Notes: generated by a model not told the origin, from the letters alone. A stretch of 64,000 nucleotides of DNA from Actinomycetota bacterium (GCA_016213625.1 JACQZZ010000075.1:96751-160750), one strand, 5' to 3'. Numbered from the stretch's first letter, positions 8,210 through 16,974 are shown. A program made the numbers and translations.

Positions 8210-8980
8210 ATGACGGACTTCCCGGCTCCTCCCCCGCCCCCGCCCGACCACCTCATGCCCCCGCCCGGGTACGTGCCCTACGGCGGCTTCGGACTCGGCC
8301 AGGGGAGCTTCCAGCCGATCCGTTCGCTCACCAAGTGGCTCGTCATCCTGCTCGGCGTCACGTTGGTGGTGCAGACGGCCGCGCTGCTCGTGCAACTCAC
8401 CCTGCGGGGCTCGGCGTCCGACTTCCTCGACGGGTCCATCAACTCGGGCACGTTCGACGACAAGCTCGGCACCTATCTGGCCATCGCGCTGCTCGCCGCG
8501 GCGGTGGGCGTCGGCCAGTTGGTCGTCCTCATCCTCTGGACGTTCCGCATGGCCAAGAACATGGGTGTGCTCGGCCGTCAACCGCAAACCTTCAAGCCGG
8601 GGCTCACCATCGCGGTCAACATCCTCGGCGGATGCACGCTCGGCATCCTGAACTTCTTCATGTGGCGTGAGCTGTGGATCGGCAGCGATCCCGAGACGGC
8701 ACCCGGCGACCCGGTGTGGAAGCGCCGCCCGTTGGGTGGCATCGTTGTGGCCCATCTGGTCCTGACGCTCGTGTCCGTGGCCGTCGGGTTCGCCGTCGGT
8801 ATCGGCGCCGGCATCGCCGGGTTCAACCAGAGCAACTCCACCGATGTCGCCGAGAACCTCACCGACAAGTTCGGCGTCGTGCTCGCCAGCGGCGCCCTGC
8901 AGATCGCGTTGGGCGTGGTGTTCATCATGCTCGTGCGTCAGCTCGCCGCCCGGCACATGCAGTCCACCCGCGAAGCCTGA
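8210..8980 (+). CDS. DUF4328-like membrane protein
   Basis: 256 residues with a Pro-rich cytosolic N-terminus (PPPPPPPDHLMPPPGY) and about four membrane helices. Conserved-looking features are WTFRMAKNMGVLGRQPQTFKPG and NFFMWRELWIGSDPE, matching actinobacterial DUF4328 proteins, where W-R-x-x-x-N and P-x-x-M-x-E-I-W-x-x-S-D segments recur. Function is unknown for the family. ATG 8210 has a leaderless-type -10 box. The SixA-like gene follows 8 nt after its stop, so the two may be cotranscribed. Confidence 0.7.
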   Translation: MTDFPAPPPPPPDHLMPPPGYVPYGGFGLGQGSFQPIRSLTKWLVILLGVTLVVQTAALLVQLTLRGSASDFLDGSINSGTFDDKLGTYLAIALLAAAVGVGQLVVLILWTFRMAKNMGVLGRQPQTFKPGLTIAVNILGGCTLGILNFFMWRELWIGSDPETAPGDPVWKRRPLGGIVVAHLVLTLVSVAVGFAVGIGAGIAGFNQSNSTDVAENLTDKFGVVLASGALQIALGVVFIMLVRQLAARHMQSTREA

Positions 8981-8988
8981 TCCGGAGC

Positions 8989-9450
8989 ATGCTCTATCTC
9001 GTTCGTCATGCGAAGGCGGGAAGTCGTAGCGAGTGGAAGGGCGACGACCGTCTGCGGCCCTTGTCGAACAAGGGCCGCATCCAGTCCGATCTCCTCGCCG
9101 CGCGGCTCGCGCCGTTCGCATCCGGCGAGCTGGTGAGCAGTCCCTACCTTCGCTGCATCGAGACCCTGCAGCCGTTGGCAGCGCACATCGACGGCGCCGT
9201 CCGAGCCGACGAGCGACTCGGCGAGGACACCGGCTTCGAGGGCGCCCTGGCGTTGCTGGGCGAACTGCCGGACGGATCGGTGCTGTGCAGCCACGGCGAT
9301 GTCATCCCCGAGACCATCGGCGCGCTCCAACGGCGAGGATGCAACATCGTCACCGAACCCGATTGGCGCAAGGCCAGTGTCTGGGTCATCACCCGCGATC
9401 CCGACGGTAGGTTCGCCGAGGCCGCGGTGTGGCCACCCCCGAACGAGTGA
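8989..9450 (+). CDS. SixA-like histidine phosphatase
   Basis: 153-residue cytosolic phosphatase of the histidine phosphatase superfamily. The phosphohistidine nucleophile lies in LYLVRHAKAGSR, where RHAK is typical of SixA and not phosphoglycerate mutase (RHGE). The second catalytic His is in VLCSHGDVIPETI. The fold is the minimal branch without insertions. SixA homologues dephosphorylate phosphohistidine proteins, but small-molecule substrates are also possible. GGAG lies just before the ATG. It precedes the dehydratase by 25 nt. Confidence 0.8.
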   Translation: MLYLVRHAKAGSRSEWKGDDRLRPLSNKGRIQSDLLAARLAPFASGELVSSPYLRCIETLQPLAAHIDGAVRADERLGEDTGFEGALALLGELPDGSVLCSHGDVIPETIGALQRRGCNIVTEPDWRKASVWVITRDPDGRFAEAAVWPPPNE

Positions 9451-9475
9451 ACGACAGGCGAATGAGGACGCACCC

Positions 9476-10408
9476 ATGATCACCCCCGACGACATCGAGC
9501 GCGCCGCTTCCCGTCTGCACGGCCGCGTGCGCGTCACGCCCGTGCTGCAGCTCGCCGCCGGCGAACTGGATCTGCCGATGCCGCTGACACTGAAGCTCGA
9601 ACTGCTGCAGCACGTCGGCAGCTTCAAGCCCCGGGGCGCGTTCAACCGCGTGCTGGCTGCGCGCGACCAGATCCCCGAGGCCGGCATCGTGGCGGCGAGC
9701 GGCGGGAACCACGGCGCCGCGGTCGCGTTCGTGGGCCGCGCGCTCGGCATCCACGCCGAGGTGTTCGTACCCTCCAGCAGCCCGGCGATGAAGCGCGATC
9801 GCATCGCCGCGCTCGGTGCCACCGTGCACGTCATCGACGGCCTGTACGACGACGCCCAGGCGGCGGCCACCGAGCACCAGGCCCGCACCGGCGCGCTCGC
9901 CGTGCATCCCTTCGAACACCCCGATGTGGTGGCCGGCCAGGGCACCATGGCACGCGAGCTGGAGCAACAGTTCGACGCCTTCGACACGGTGCTGGTGGCC
10001 TCCGGCGGCGGCGGGTTCACCGCGGGCCAGGCGGCGTGGTTCCAGAGCCGGAAGCGCGTGGTCAGCGTGGAACCCGAGACCAGCCAGTGCCTGCACGCTG
10101 CCCGCATGGCGGGCGAGCCGGTGCCCGTCAGCGTGGCAGGAGTGGCCAGCGACTCGCTGGGCGCGCGACGGCTGGGTGAGGTCGCCTGGAGCGTGGTGCA
10201 GCACCACGTGGCCCACTCGGTGACCGTGAGCGACGACGACATCCGGGCCGCTCAGCGTCTGCTGTGGGACCGGCTGCGGCTGGTGGTGGAACCCGGGGGC
10301 GCCACCGCCCTCGCGGCCTTGCAGAGCGGCGCGTACGCACCCGACACCGGCGAGCGAGTCGTGGTCGTGGTGTGCGGGTCGAACTGCGACCCGAACACCG
10401 TCATGTGA
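9476..10408 (+). CDS. threonine/serine dehydratase-like PLP enzyme
   Basis: 310 residues of fold-type II PLP enzymes. Lys51 in GSFKPRGAFNR should hold the cofactor, SGGNHGAAVAF is the substrate-carboxylate loop, and the GGGGFTAG stretch binds the phosphate. The C-terminal CGSNCDPNTVM resembles serine/threonine deaminase ends (CGGN-D). It lacks the C-terminal ACT regulatory domain of biosynthetic IlvA, so a catabolic or promiscuous dehydratase is likelier. The ATG at 9476 gives the family N-terminus (TPDDIERAASRLHGRVRVTPV). Its end overlaps the convergent ccmI by 8 nt. Confidence 0.85.
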   Translation: MITPDDIERAASRLHGRVRVTPVLQLAAGELDLPMPLTLKLELLQHVGSFKPRGAFNRVLAARDQIPEAGIVAASGGNHGAAVAFVGRALGIHAEVFVPSSSPAMKRDRIAALGATVHVIDGLYDDAQAAATEHQARTGALAVHPFEHPDVVAGQGTMARELEQQFDAFDTVLVASGGGGFTAGQAAWFQSRKRVVSVEPETSQCLHAARMAGEPVPVSVAGVASDSLGARRLGEVAWSVVQHHVAHSVTVSDDDIRAAQRLLWDRLRLVVEPGGATALAALQSGAYAPDTGERVVVVVCGSNCDPNTVM

Positions 10409-11114
10409 GCGAGTCGAGCAACCCCTGGATCATCGGCACCATGTCGCGCGGCGGGTTCGCGTCCAGGCACAGCTGGCCCTGTTCCCTCGCCGTCTCCACG
10501 TCGGGTGTCTCGAGGAATCGACCCGTGGCCACGGCCAGGAGGCAGTGCGGATCCGCGTAGGTGGCGTCGAGCGCCGCTGCGTCCTTCAGCAGGTCGATGC
10601 CCTGCTGGATCTGCTCGTCATTGCCCGCCTGCTGCCCGGTGAGCACCACCAGCCAGCCCGAGTACGTGCGGGCCTCCACGTTGTCGGGCTCGAGCTCCAG
10701 CACACCCTGATACGCCGCCACGGCGCCGGTGGGGTCGGTGTTCAGCAGCGACCGGCCCTCGGCGAGCAGCTGACTCACCTTGTCGGCCGGTTGCCCACCG
10801 GTGAGGGTCTGGCCCGGCAGTCGTTGGCCCGCGTACTGACTGACGGCGATGCCCAGCGCCACCGCCACCGCCACCGTGCCGACGGGCACCGCGATGCGCC
10901 GCCATAGCGGACGCGCGGGCTTCGGCGGCAGCGCCGCCTTGCCGTCGTCGATCTCGCGCAGCACCGCCGCGGCGCGCGCGACATAGCCGTCGCGCAGGGT
11001 GCGATAGTCGTCCTCGTCGACATCGCCGGCTGCGAACTCCTTCTCGATGTCGCGGATGCTGGTGAGCAGGAACGCGCGTTCCTCTTCGAGCTCGGCGAGG
11101 CGATCAGGGTTCAT
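10401..11114 (-). CDS. ccmI: CcmI-like cytochrome c maturation TPR protein
   Basis: 237 residues: an N-terminal coiled segment (LAELEEERAFLLTSIRDIEK, then DEDDYRTLRDGYVARAAAVL), a membrane helix (about 70-90), and an outer tetratricopeptide region (GAVAAYQGVLELEPDNVEA). CcmI binds apocytochromes and passes them to the CcmH/CcmF ligation machine. Its N-terminus differs from Proteobacterial CcmI in helix order, but position at the end of the ccm operon and the DDYRTLRDG segment support the name. The ATG at 11114 overlaps ccmH by 11 nt. It ends against the convergent dehydratase. Confidence 0.68.
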   Translation of the reverse strand: MNPDRLAELEEERAFLLTSIRDIEKEFAAGDVDEDDYRTLRDGYVARAAAVLREIDDGKAALPPKPARPLWRRIAVPVGTVAVAVALGIAVSQYAGQRLPGQTLTGGQPADKVSQLLAEGRSLLNTDPTGAVAAYQGVLELEPDNVEARTYSGWLVVLTGQQAGNDEQIQQGIDLLKDAAALDATYADPHCLLAVATGRFLETPDVETAREQGQLCLDANPPRDMVPMIQGLLDSLT

Positions 11115-11595
11115 CGGGTTCGTCCTGCTCGGCCAGCGCGGCGTCGACCAGTGCGCGGTCGGCGTCGTCGGGCACGGTGTCGATGGTGGTGCGCCAACGA
11201 CGGAACGCGAAGAACAGCCCCACGCCGGCACAGACGAACGCGACCGCCGGCAGTACCCACACCAGCGATTCGAATCCGGAGGCCTTCGGCACCAACTGCG
11301 TCTGCGCCCCGAACTGCTGCACGATGTAGGCGACGATGTCGTCGTCGGTGGCGACACCGCTGGACACCTGCGCCTTGATCTCCTGGCGGATGGCGGCCGA
11401 CGCCGGGTTGGCCGACTCGTAGACCGACTCGCCGTCGCACACCGGGCAGGCAAGACGCTTGGCGATCTCCTCCACCCGTTCCTCGGGCGTGCGCGCACCG
11501 GCATCGCGGGTGCTGCCATAGACCAGGAACCCGACCACCACGAAGAGCAGCAGCACCCATCCCGGCCATCGCTTCAACGACGACGTACGACTCAT
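11104..11595 (-). CDS. ccmH: CcmH, apocytochrome c thiol-reducing subunit
   Basis: 163-residue membrane-anchored protein of the haem-ligation complex. It keeps the apocytochrome CXXC thiols reduced. The redox pair is Cys50/Cys53 in RLACPVCDGESV, the CcmH signature (LRCPxCQ in Proteobacteria), on the outer face between a first membrane helix (about 10-27) and a second (about 110-130). The downstream TPESxxAxxIR equivalent is NPASAAIRQEIKAQV. The start ATG overlaps the ccmG stop by ATGA, so they are translationally coupled. Confidence 0.92.
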   Translation of the reverse strand: MSRTSSLKRWPGWVLLLFVVVGFLVYGSTRDAGARTPEERVEEIAKRLACPVCDGESVYESANPASAAIRQEIKAQVSSGVATDDDIVAYIVQQFGAQTQLVPKASGFESLVWVLPAVAFVCAGVGLFFAFRRWRTTIDTVPDDADRALVDAALAEQDEPDEP

Positions 11596-12203
11596 GTGGC
11601 TCCGAACAGGTCGCGCTGCTGCTGCACCAACTGCGAGAGCGTGTTGGCATCGATCTGGCCGGCCCAGCGGACCACCACCTCACCGTTCGGGTTGATGATG
11701 AACGTCTCGGGCACCTGCGCCACGCCGAACGCGACGTTGATGGTGCCGTCGTCGTCGCGCACGATGGGCCAGTCGCCGCCTCGATTCAGGAAGAACGCCT
11801 TCACGTTGTTCACGTCGTCGAGATACTGGAGCACGGTGTACAGCTCGGCACCCTCGTCGCCGAACGACGCCTGCTGCTCGGTGAACTCCACCAGCGCGGG
11901 GTGCTCGGCGCGGCAGGGTGCGCACGTGGAGTTGAAGAAGTTGAGCACCACCCAGCTGCCCTTGCGCCGGGCGAGGTCGAAGGGCTCCTCGTCGAGCGTG
12001 GTGCTGCGCAGGGCCGGTGCAGGGCGACCGAGCAACGGGCTCTCGATGACGCCCGATTCGTCGGTGGGACCCGAGGCGCTGCTGGCGAGCACCCAGAACA
12101 ATGCGCCCAACACGGCGGCGACGACCAACGAGATGACGGGTGCGAGTCGACGCGGCTTCGCCGGTTGCTCGGCGGGGGCTTCGGTGACCGGTGCGTCAGA
12201 CAT
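11592..12203 (-). CDS. ccmG: CcmG/ResA-type thiol-disulfide oxidoreductase
   Basis: 203 residues with an N-terminal membrane anchor (about 21-40) and an extracytoplasmic thioredoxin fold. The active site is Cys94/Cys97 in NSTCAPCRAEHP and the cis-Pro loop is AQVPETFIINP. This protein passes reductant to CcmH or apocytochrome. It overlaps ccmF by 8 nt. The central insert typical of DsbE is replaced by LQYLDDVNNVKAFFLN, nearer to ResA; either name is defensible, but the operon position supports CcmG. Confidence 0.9.
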   Translation of the reverse strand: MSDAPVTEAPAEQPAKPRRLAPVISLVVAAVLGALFWVLASSASGPTDESGVIESPLLGRPAPALRSTTLDEEPFDLARRKGSWVVLNFFNSTCAPCRAEHPALVEFTEQQASFGDEGAELYTVLQYLDDVNNVKAFFLNRGGDWPIVRDDDGTINVAFGVAQVPETFIINPNGEVVVRWAGQIDANTLSQLVQQQRDLFGAT

Positions 12204-14175
12204 CGGCCACCTCGTCCAACGGCACGGGCGCGGAGACGGGGTCGGTGGGCCGGCGACGGTGCTTGCCCGGGAACGCGGCCAGGATGGTGCCGGCCGCGCA
12301 CAGCAGGCCACCCACCCACAGCCAGACGATCATCGGCTTGATGAAGATCTTCAACTTGGCGGTGCCGGTACTGGGCTTCGACCCGTTGCCGAGCGTGAGG
12401 TAGATGTCCTTGAACAGGCCGGTCTTCACGCTCGGCGTCGACACGTCCATACCCTGCGCCGTGAACTTGCTGATGGCCGGCGCGTACGGCTGGCCACCGT
12501 CGATGGACACGAGCGCCTTGATGCCCACCGACGTGGGGTTCTCGAATTCGACCACGTCGACCAGTTCGAACTGGTGCCCGGCGAACTGCACCGTGTCGCC
12601 CTTCACCATCGTGAACTCACCGGCGCGGGTGTAGCTGTTCGAGGCGGCCAAGCCGACAGCGATGAGGATGATGCCGATGTGCACCACCATCCCGCCGTTG
12701 GCACGACCCAACAGCCCGCGGTAGCCCTGGCGTCGGGTGGCCAACACGAGTTGCCGCATCGCGGAACCACCGGCGAACCCGGCGAGCGTGAACGCCAGCA
12801 GCGGGGCGAAGTCGGTGGCACCGAAGATCACCGCGATGGCCAACGCGGCAGCGCTGCACCACGCGGGCCAGAACAACCGGTCGCGGAGCAGCTCCATGCC
12901 GGCCTTGCGCCACGGCAGCACCGGGGCGATGGCCATCAGGAACAGGAGGACGATGCCGATGGGCTGGCCCAGCGTGTCGAAGAAGGGCGAGCCGACCGCG
13001 ATCTGGCGGTCCTCCTTGGCCTCGACGATGAGCGGGAACACCGTGCCCAAGAGGATGATGAACGCGAACAGCGAGAACACCACGTTGTTGGCCAGGAACG
13101 CTCCCTCGCGCGAGATGGGCGAGTCGATGGCACCCGGTGACCGCAGCCGGTCGCCACGCCAGGCGATGAGCCCGAGCGACACGACGACGATGACGCCGAA
13201 GAAGCCCAGCAGGTACGGACCGATGGTGCCGTCGCTGAACGCGTGCACGCTGTTGACCACACCGCTGCGGGTGAGGAACGTGCCCAGGATGGTGAGCGAG
13301 AACGTGGCCACCAGCAGGCTCAGGTTCCACACGCGCAGCATGCCGCGCCGCTCCTGCACCAGCACGCTGTGGATGTACGCGGTACCCGTGAGCCACGGCA
13401 GGAAGCTGGCGTTCTCGACCGGGTCCCACGCCCACACGCCACCCCACCCGAGCACCTCGTAGCTCCACCAGCTGCCGAGGATGATGCCGAGCGTGAGGAA
13501 GCCCCACGCGAACAGCGCCCAGCGACGGGTCTCCATCAGCCAGCCCTCGCCGACGCGGCCGGTGATCAGGGCACCGATGGCGAACGCGAACGGCACGGTG
13601 AATCCGACGTAGCCGAGATAGAGGATCGGCGGGTGGAACAGCACCAGCACGTGATTCTGCAGCAGCGGGTTGGGACCCTTGCAGCACTGGTCGAAGTTGG
13701 GCACACCGCCGGCCTGGAACGCGTCGGTGGGGCCGAGCGCGAGGAAGAAGAAGAAGGCGCTGACCACCAGCATCGTGACCAACGCCCACGCCACCAGCGG
13801 GTCGGACATGCGGTCGCGGTAGCGGCGGGCGACGATGAAGGTGTAGATGGCCAGCAGCAGCAGCCAGAGCAGGATGCTGCCCTCCAGGGCGCTCCACAGG
13901 GCGGTGAAGTTGAACAGCGGGGGCGTGTCGTACGAGCCCACCTTCTGCACGTAGGCGATGCTCCAGTCGCGTGTGATGAGCGCTCGCTGCATGACCACCA
14001 CGGCGAGCACGGCACCGATGAGCGCCACCATCACATAGGCCTGCACGGTGCGCACGAGGCGCTGGTCCTTCAGCAGCGTGGCCGTGGCCAGTGCACCGGC
14101 GCCGAACACCGACGCAGCGAGCCCGATGATGAGCGCGGTGTGGCCGAAGAGGCCGTTCACCCCTTCTGCGAGCAC
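12196..14175 (-). CDS. ccmF: CcmF, haem-lyase subunit
   Basis: 659-residue polytopic membrane protein that takes haem from holo-CcmE and attaches it to apocytochrome c. The tryptophan-rich WWD motif WGGVWAWD is at 244-251, followed by PVENASFLPWL. Conserved His residues lie in FHPPILYLGYVG and in VNSVHAFSD. The large C-terminal outer loop before the last helix is present, so the protein is full length. GTG 14175 has GGAGG 7 nt upstream. An alternative GTG at 14160 would give a GTGA overlap with ccmE. Confidence 0.95.
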   Translation of the reverse strand: MLAEGVNGLFGHTALIIGLAASVFGAGALATATLLKDQRLVRTVQAYVMVALIGAVLAVVVMQRALITRDWSIAYVQKVGSYDTPPLFNFTALWSALEGSILLWLLLLAIYTFIVARRYRDRMSDPLVAWALVTMLVVSAFFFFLALGPTDAFQAGGVPNFDQCCKGPNPLLQNHVLVLFHPPILYLGYVGFTVPFAFAIGALITGRVGEGWLMETRRWALFAWGFLTLGIILGSWWSYEVLGWGGVWAWDPVENASFLPWLTGTAYIHSVLVQERRGMLRVWNLSLLVATFSLTILGTFLTRSGVVNSVHAFSDGTIGPYLLGFFGVIVVVSLGLIAWRGDRLRSPGAIDSPISREGAFLANNVVFSLFAFIILLGTVFPLIVEAKEDRQIAVGSPFFDTLGQPIGIVLLFLMAIAPVLPWRKAGMELLRDRLFWPAWCSAAALAIAVIFGATDFAPLLAFTLAGFAGGSAMRQLVLATRRQGYRGLLGRANGGMVVHIGIILIAVGLAASNSYTRAGEFTMVKGDTVQFAGHQFELVDVVEFENPTSVGIKALVSIDGGQPYAPAISKFTAQGMDVSTPSVKTGLFKDIYLTLGNGSKPSTGTAKLKIFIKPMIVWLWVGGLLCAAGTILAAFPGKHRRRPTDPVSAPVPLDEVADV

Positions 14176-14654
14176 TCGCTTGCCTCCGCGTTCGACTGAG
14201 CCAGTCGGTCCTGGTTCTCGGCGTCGTACTCGTTGTCGTGCTTCACGATGACCTCATCGCCCTCGAACACGAGGTCGTCGCCGGAGCCGGCCACCTTGCC
14301 GCGCACGACCACGGGGATGCACTCCTGGAAGATGCCACTGGGCTCGCTGCCCACCGACACCGGCATGGAGACACCGTTGTAGGCGATGACGAAGTTGGCG
14401 CCACCGGAGTCGCCCTTCGCGTAGGTGTCCTTCTGCACGACACCTTGGATGCGGATGTTGCGACCCACGTCGCACCCGTCCTTCACGCCCACTTCGTCGA
14501 CGTTGCAGTAGTAGTCGACCGCATTGGTGAGGAACTTCACCACCAGCACGCTGCCACCGATGAGCACCACGGCGAGCACCGCGATGGCCGCCCACGGGCG
14601 CTTGCGCGGCTTGGCCTGTGCGGTGGGCACGACCTCGCGGGGGCTCAGGTCCAC
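14157..14654 (-). CDS. ccmE: CcmE haem chaperone
   Basis: 165 residues with an N-terminal membrane helix (about 22-44) and an OB-fold outer domain. The haem-binding His139 and Tyr143 appear in VIVKHDNEYDAEN, so this is the classical HXXXY version and not the CXXXY variant found in some lineages. An extra Cys pair (Cys50, Cys61 near YYCNVDEVGVKDGC) and Cys112 are unusual. The GTG start at 14654 has AAGGA 6 nt upstream. It overlaps ccmD by 10 nt and ccmF by 19 nt. Confidence 0.92.
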   Translation of the reverse strand: MDLSPREVVPTAQAKPRKRPWAAIAVLAVVLIGGSVLVVKFLTNAVDYYCNVDEVGVKDGCDVGRNIRIQGVVQKDTYAKGDSGGANFVIAYNGVSMPVSVGSEPSGIFQECIPVVVRGKVAGSGDDLVFEGDEVIVKHDNEYDAENQDRLAQSNAEASECSQKG

Positions 14655-14800
14655 GGGCGATCCTTCGGCGGCACCTTCGCCGCGATCTTGCGGGCTCGGG
14701 CCAGCATGCGCCAGGCGTACGCGCCGATGGCACCGAGGGTGACGACGTAGCTGGCGACGACGTACGGCAACTGGTCGCTCGTGCTCATGACCGCGATCAT
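14645..14800 (-). CDS. ccmD: CcmD, small haem-exporter accessory protein
   Basis: A 51-residue single-helix membrane protein that is easily missed. It begins MIAVMSTSDQLPYVVASYVV, continues with a hydrophobic helix, and ends in a basic cytosolic tail (RMLARARKIAAKVPPKDR). This is the size, topology and operon position of CcmD, which frees holo-CcmE from the CcmABC complex. Its ATG at 14800 shares one base with the ccmC stop (TGATG), and its end overlaps ccmE by 10 nt. An internal ATG at 14788 is an alternative start. Confidence 0.8.
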   Translation of the reverse strand: MIAVMSTSDQLPYVVASYVVTLGAIGAYAWRMLARARKIAAKVPPKDRPWT

Positions 14801-15576
14801 CAGACCTGCGCTCCTTCTGCTCGACGTTCGGCGAGTGCCTGGTCGAGCCCTTGGTCGTCGAGTGAGTCCTCCATGGCCAGCACGCGCTGGCGGTGCAGCA
14901 CCAGCCACACGTAGAGGAGCGTGAACGAGACGATGCCGACGAACAGGCTGAACAACATCAACCCGGAGAGCTTGCCCTCGGCCACACTCTCCTGCTGGTG
15001 CAGCGGCCGCCACCACTTCACGCTGAAGTGCACCAGCGGCACCTCCAGCACCGCCAGCAGGGCGATGATGGCGCTGCGGCGTGCTCGCTGCTGGTGCGAG
15101 CCACCCAGGCCGCGCACCGCCAGGTAGCCGATGTAGGTGACGAACAGGAACGCCGTCGTGGTGAGGCGGCTGTCCCAGGTCCAGAAGATGCCCCACGAGA
15201 TGCGCCCCCACAGGCTGCCGGTGATGAGCGCGACGCCCATGAACAGCACGCCCACCTCGGCGCTGGCACCGGCGATGCGGTCCCAGGTGAGGCTGCGGGT
15301 GCGCTTGAAGAGGTACGCCGCGCTGGAGACGCCGGTGACGATGAACGCCAGGTAGGCCAGCCACGCCGAGGGCACGTGGATGTAGAGGATGCGCACGCCG
15401 GCCTTCTGGCTGGCGTCGTTGGGCGACAGGAACAGGCCGAACAGCACCAGCCACACGATGCCGACGAGCGAGGCGACGCCGAGCGCACGCGTGAACGCCG
15501 TGCCCGTGGGTCGCCGGACAGCGGCGGCCGGGTCGATGGGTGAGGTGTCGGAGGTGGGGGTGTCGGTCGGGGTCAT
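14800..15576 (-). CDS. ccmC: CcmC, haem handling membrane protein
   Basis: 258 residues with six predicted helices. It loads haem onto CcmE. The WWD-type motif reads SLWGRISWGIFWTWDSRLT. Conserved His residues flank it in YIHVPSAWLAY and VPLVHFSVKWWRPLHQ, as in CcmC and not CcmF. The N-terminus carries a disordered Thr/Pro-rich stretch of about 25 residues. It lies between ccmB (18 nt gap) and ccmD (1-nt overlap). Confidence 0.95.
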   Translation of the reverse strand: MTPTDTPTSDTSPIDPAAAVRRPTGTAFTRALGVASLVGIVWLVLFGLFLSPNDASQKAGVRILYIHVPSAWLAYLAFIVTGVSSAAYLFKRTRSLTWDRIAGASAEVGVLFMGVALITGSLWGRISWGIFWTWDSRLTTTAFLFVTYIGYLAVRGLGGSHQQRARRSAIIALLAVLEVPLVHFSVKWWRPLHQQESVAEGKLSGLMLFSLFVGIVSFTLLYVWLVLHRQRVLAMEDSLDDQGLDQALAERRAEGAQV

Positions 15577-15594
15577 GTGTCGTTTCTGTCTCGT

Positions 15595-16278
15595 CTATTC
15601 GTCGATGAGCGACCCGAAGGCGAGCGTGCCACCGGCACCGAAGAGGACGGCGAACAAGATGAGCAGACCGATCCACGGCCAGCCTTCACTCGACGACGCC
15701 CCATTGGTTCCGAACGCCGCTTCCGTCGCCCGGGTTGCACCGATGAGCACGGGTGCCACCACCGGGAGCATCAGGAGCGGCAACAAGGTTTCGCGCCCTT
15801 TGGCCCCGGCAGCGAGACCGCCGTAGAGCGTACCGACGAAGGCCAGTCCGGTGGTCGCGGCCGCGAAGGTCGTGACCAACAACACCGCACCGCTCGCCTG
15901 GAGCTCGGCCTGATACAGCACGACGGCCGCGATGAGCAGCACCGTCTCCAGCACCGCCAGCTGCGCGGCCAGCGCCAGTGACTTCCCCAGGAAGATGCCA
16001 CCGGGCCGCACACCAGCCACCTGCAACGCGTCGAGCGCGCCGTCGGCGGTCTCCACCGCGAAGGCCCGCTGGACGAGCACGAGCATGCTGAACATCGTGG
16101 CCAGCCACACCAGGCCAGGGGCGACGCGGGTGAGCACGTTGTCGTTGTCGAGCGCGAACGCGAACAGCACCATCACCAATGCGGCGAAGGGCAGCACCTG
16201 ATTGGTGACCACACGGCTGCGCCACTCGATGCGCAGGTCCTTCGCCGCGATGAGCCGGGCGATGCGCCAGGTGCTCAC
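15595..16278 (-). CDS. ccmB: CcmB, ABC transporter permease
   Basis: 227 residues with six hydrophobic helices. It is the membrane partner of the CcmA ATPase. Family marks: KDLRIEWRSRVVTNQVLPFA at the N-terminus, the helix LVWLATMFSMLVLVQRAFAVE and the GRETLLPLLMLPVVAPVLIG segment. The GTG start at 16278 overlaps the ccmA stop by GTGA, giving a protein of the usual CcmB length (about 220 residues); a longer reading frame exists but overlaps ccmA coding sequence. Confidence 0.93.
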   Translation of the reverse strand: MSTWRIARLIAAKDLRIEWRSRVVTNQVLPFAALVMVLFAFALDNDNVLTRVAPGLVWLATMFSMLVLVQRAFAVETADGALDALQVAGVRPGGIFLGKSLALAAQLAVLETVLLIAAVVLYQAELQASGAVLLVTTFAAATTGLAFVGTLYGGLAAGAKGRETLLPLLMLPVVAPVLIGATRATEAAFGTNGASSSEGWPWIGLLILFAVLFGAGGTLAFGSLIDE

Positions 16279-16925
16279 GGTGTGCCCGCCTGACGCACCT
16301 GGCCGCCCACCACTTCGACCACGCGAGTGGCCAGGGCACCGGCTCGTTCCAGCTCGTGGCTGGCCACCATCACGGTCGCACCCGAGGCCGCCGCCTCGCG
16401 CAGGGTGGCGTCGAGTTCGTCGCGGCCGGCAGCGTCGAGGCCGGCGTGGGGTTCGTCGAGCAGCCACAGCTCGGCACGCCGAGCCACCAGACAGGCGAGG
16501 GCCGTGCGACGCCGCTGACCGGCGCTGAGCCGGCCGACGTGCACGTCGGCCAACCGGCCGTCAAGGCCCATCCGGGCCAGCGAACCGGCCACTTCGTCCT
16601 TGGTGGCGCCGACGGTGGCACCCCAGAAGGCGACGTTGTCGGCCACGGTGAGGTCGGCGTACAGCCCGTTGGCGTGGCCGAGGAGACCCACCCGGCTTCT
16701 CACGACGGTTCGATCGACCGCGAGGTCGCAGCCGAGCACCGTCGCGGAACCCCGCTCGACGGGCAGCAGCCCGGCGCACAGGCGCAGCAACGAGGTCTTG
16801 CCGGCACCGTTCGGCCCCCGCAGCAGCAGGATCTCGCCCCGTTGCACGGTGAGGTCGGCACCCGCGAGCACAGGGAACCCGCCCAGCACCGCGACCACGT
16901 CGGCGAGGTGGACGACGGGTTCCAT
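16275..16925 (-). CDS. ccmA: CcmA, ABC transporter ATPase
   Basis: 216-residue ATPase that with CcmB powers release of holo-CcmE. The Walker A GPNGAGKT is at 37-44, then a Q-loop region (VGLLGHANGLYADLTV), the signature LSAGQRRR, Walker B LWLLDEP and the switch His in VASHE. ATG 16925 is chosen because it gives the usual CcmA start; a 12-nt upstream TAGCGT box supports it. It is the first gene of the complete ccmABCDEFGH-ccmI operon and is divergent from the DUF427 relic. Confidence 0.92.
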   Translation of the reverse strand: MEPVVHLADVVAVLGGFPVLAGADLTVQRGEILLLRGPNGAGKTSLLRLCAGLLPVERGSATVLGCDLAVDRTVVRSRVGLLGHANGLYADLTVADNVAFWGATVGATKDEVAGSLARMGLDGRLADVHVGRLSAGQRRRTALACLVARRAELWLLDEPHAGLDAAGRDELDATLREAAASGATVMVASHELERAGALATRVVEVVGGQVRQAGTP

Positions 16926-16936
16926 CACGTCCAGCG

Positions 16937-16942
16937 ACGCTA
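16937..16942 (-). promoter_or_regulatory. TAGCGT -10 box for the ccm operon
   Basis: On the minus strand TAGCGT ends 11 nt before the ccmA ATG. The same hexamer precedes hemE, lnt and the glycosyltransferase gene in this window. No good -35 is seen. Confidence 0.35.
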
Positions 16943-16974
16943 GTGCCCGGGTGGAGCGAGCGCCCAACGGGTGG

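Noticed and set aside
16275..16467. Longer ccmB reading into ccmA
   Set aside because: The extra residues overlap ccmA coding sequence; the GTG in GTGA overlap gives normal CcmB length.
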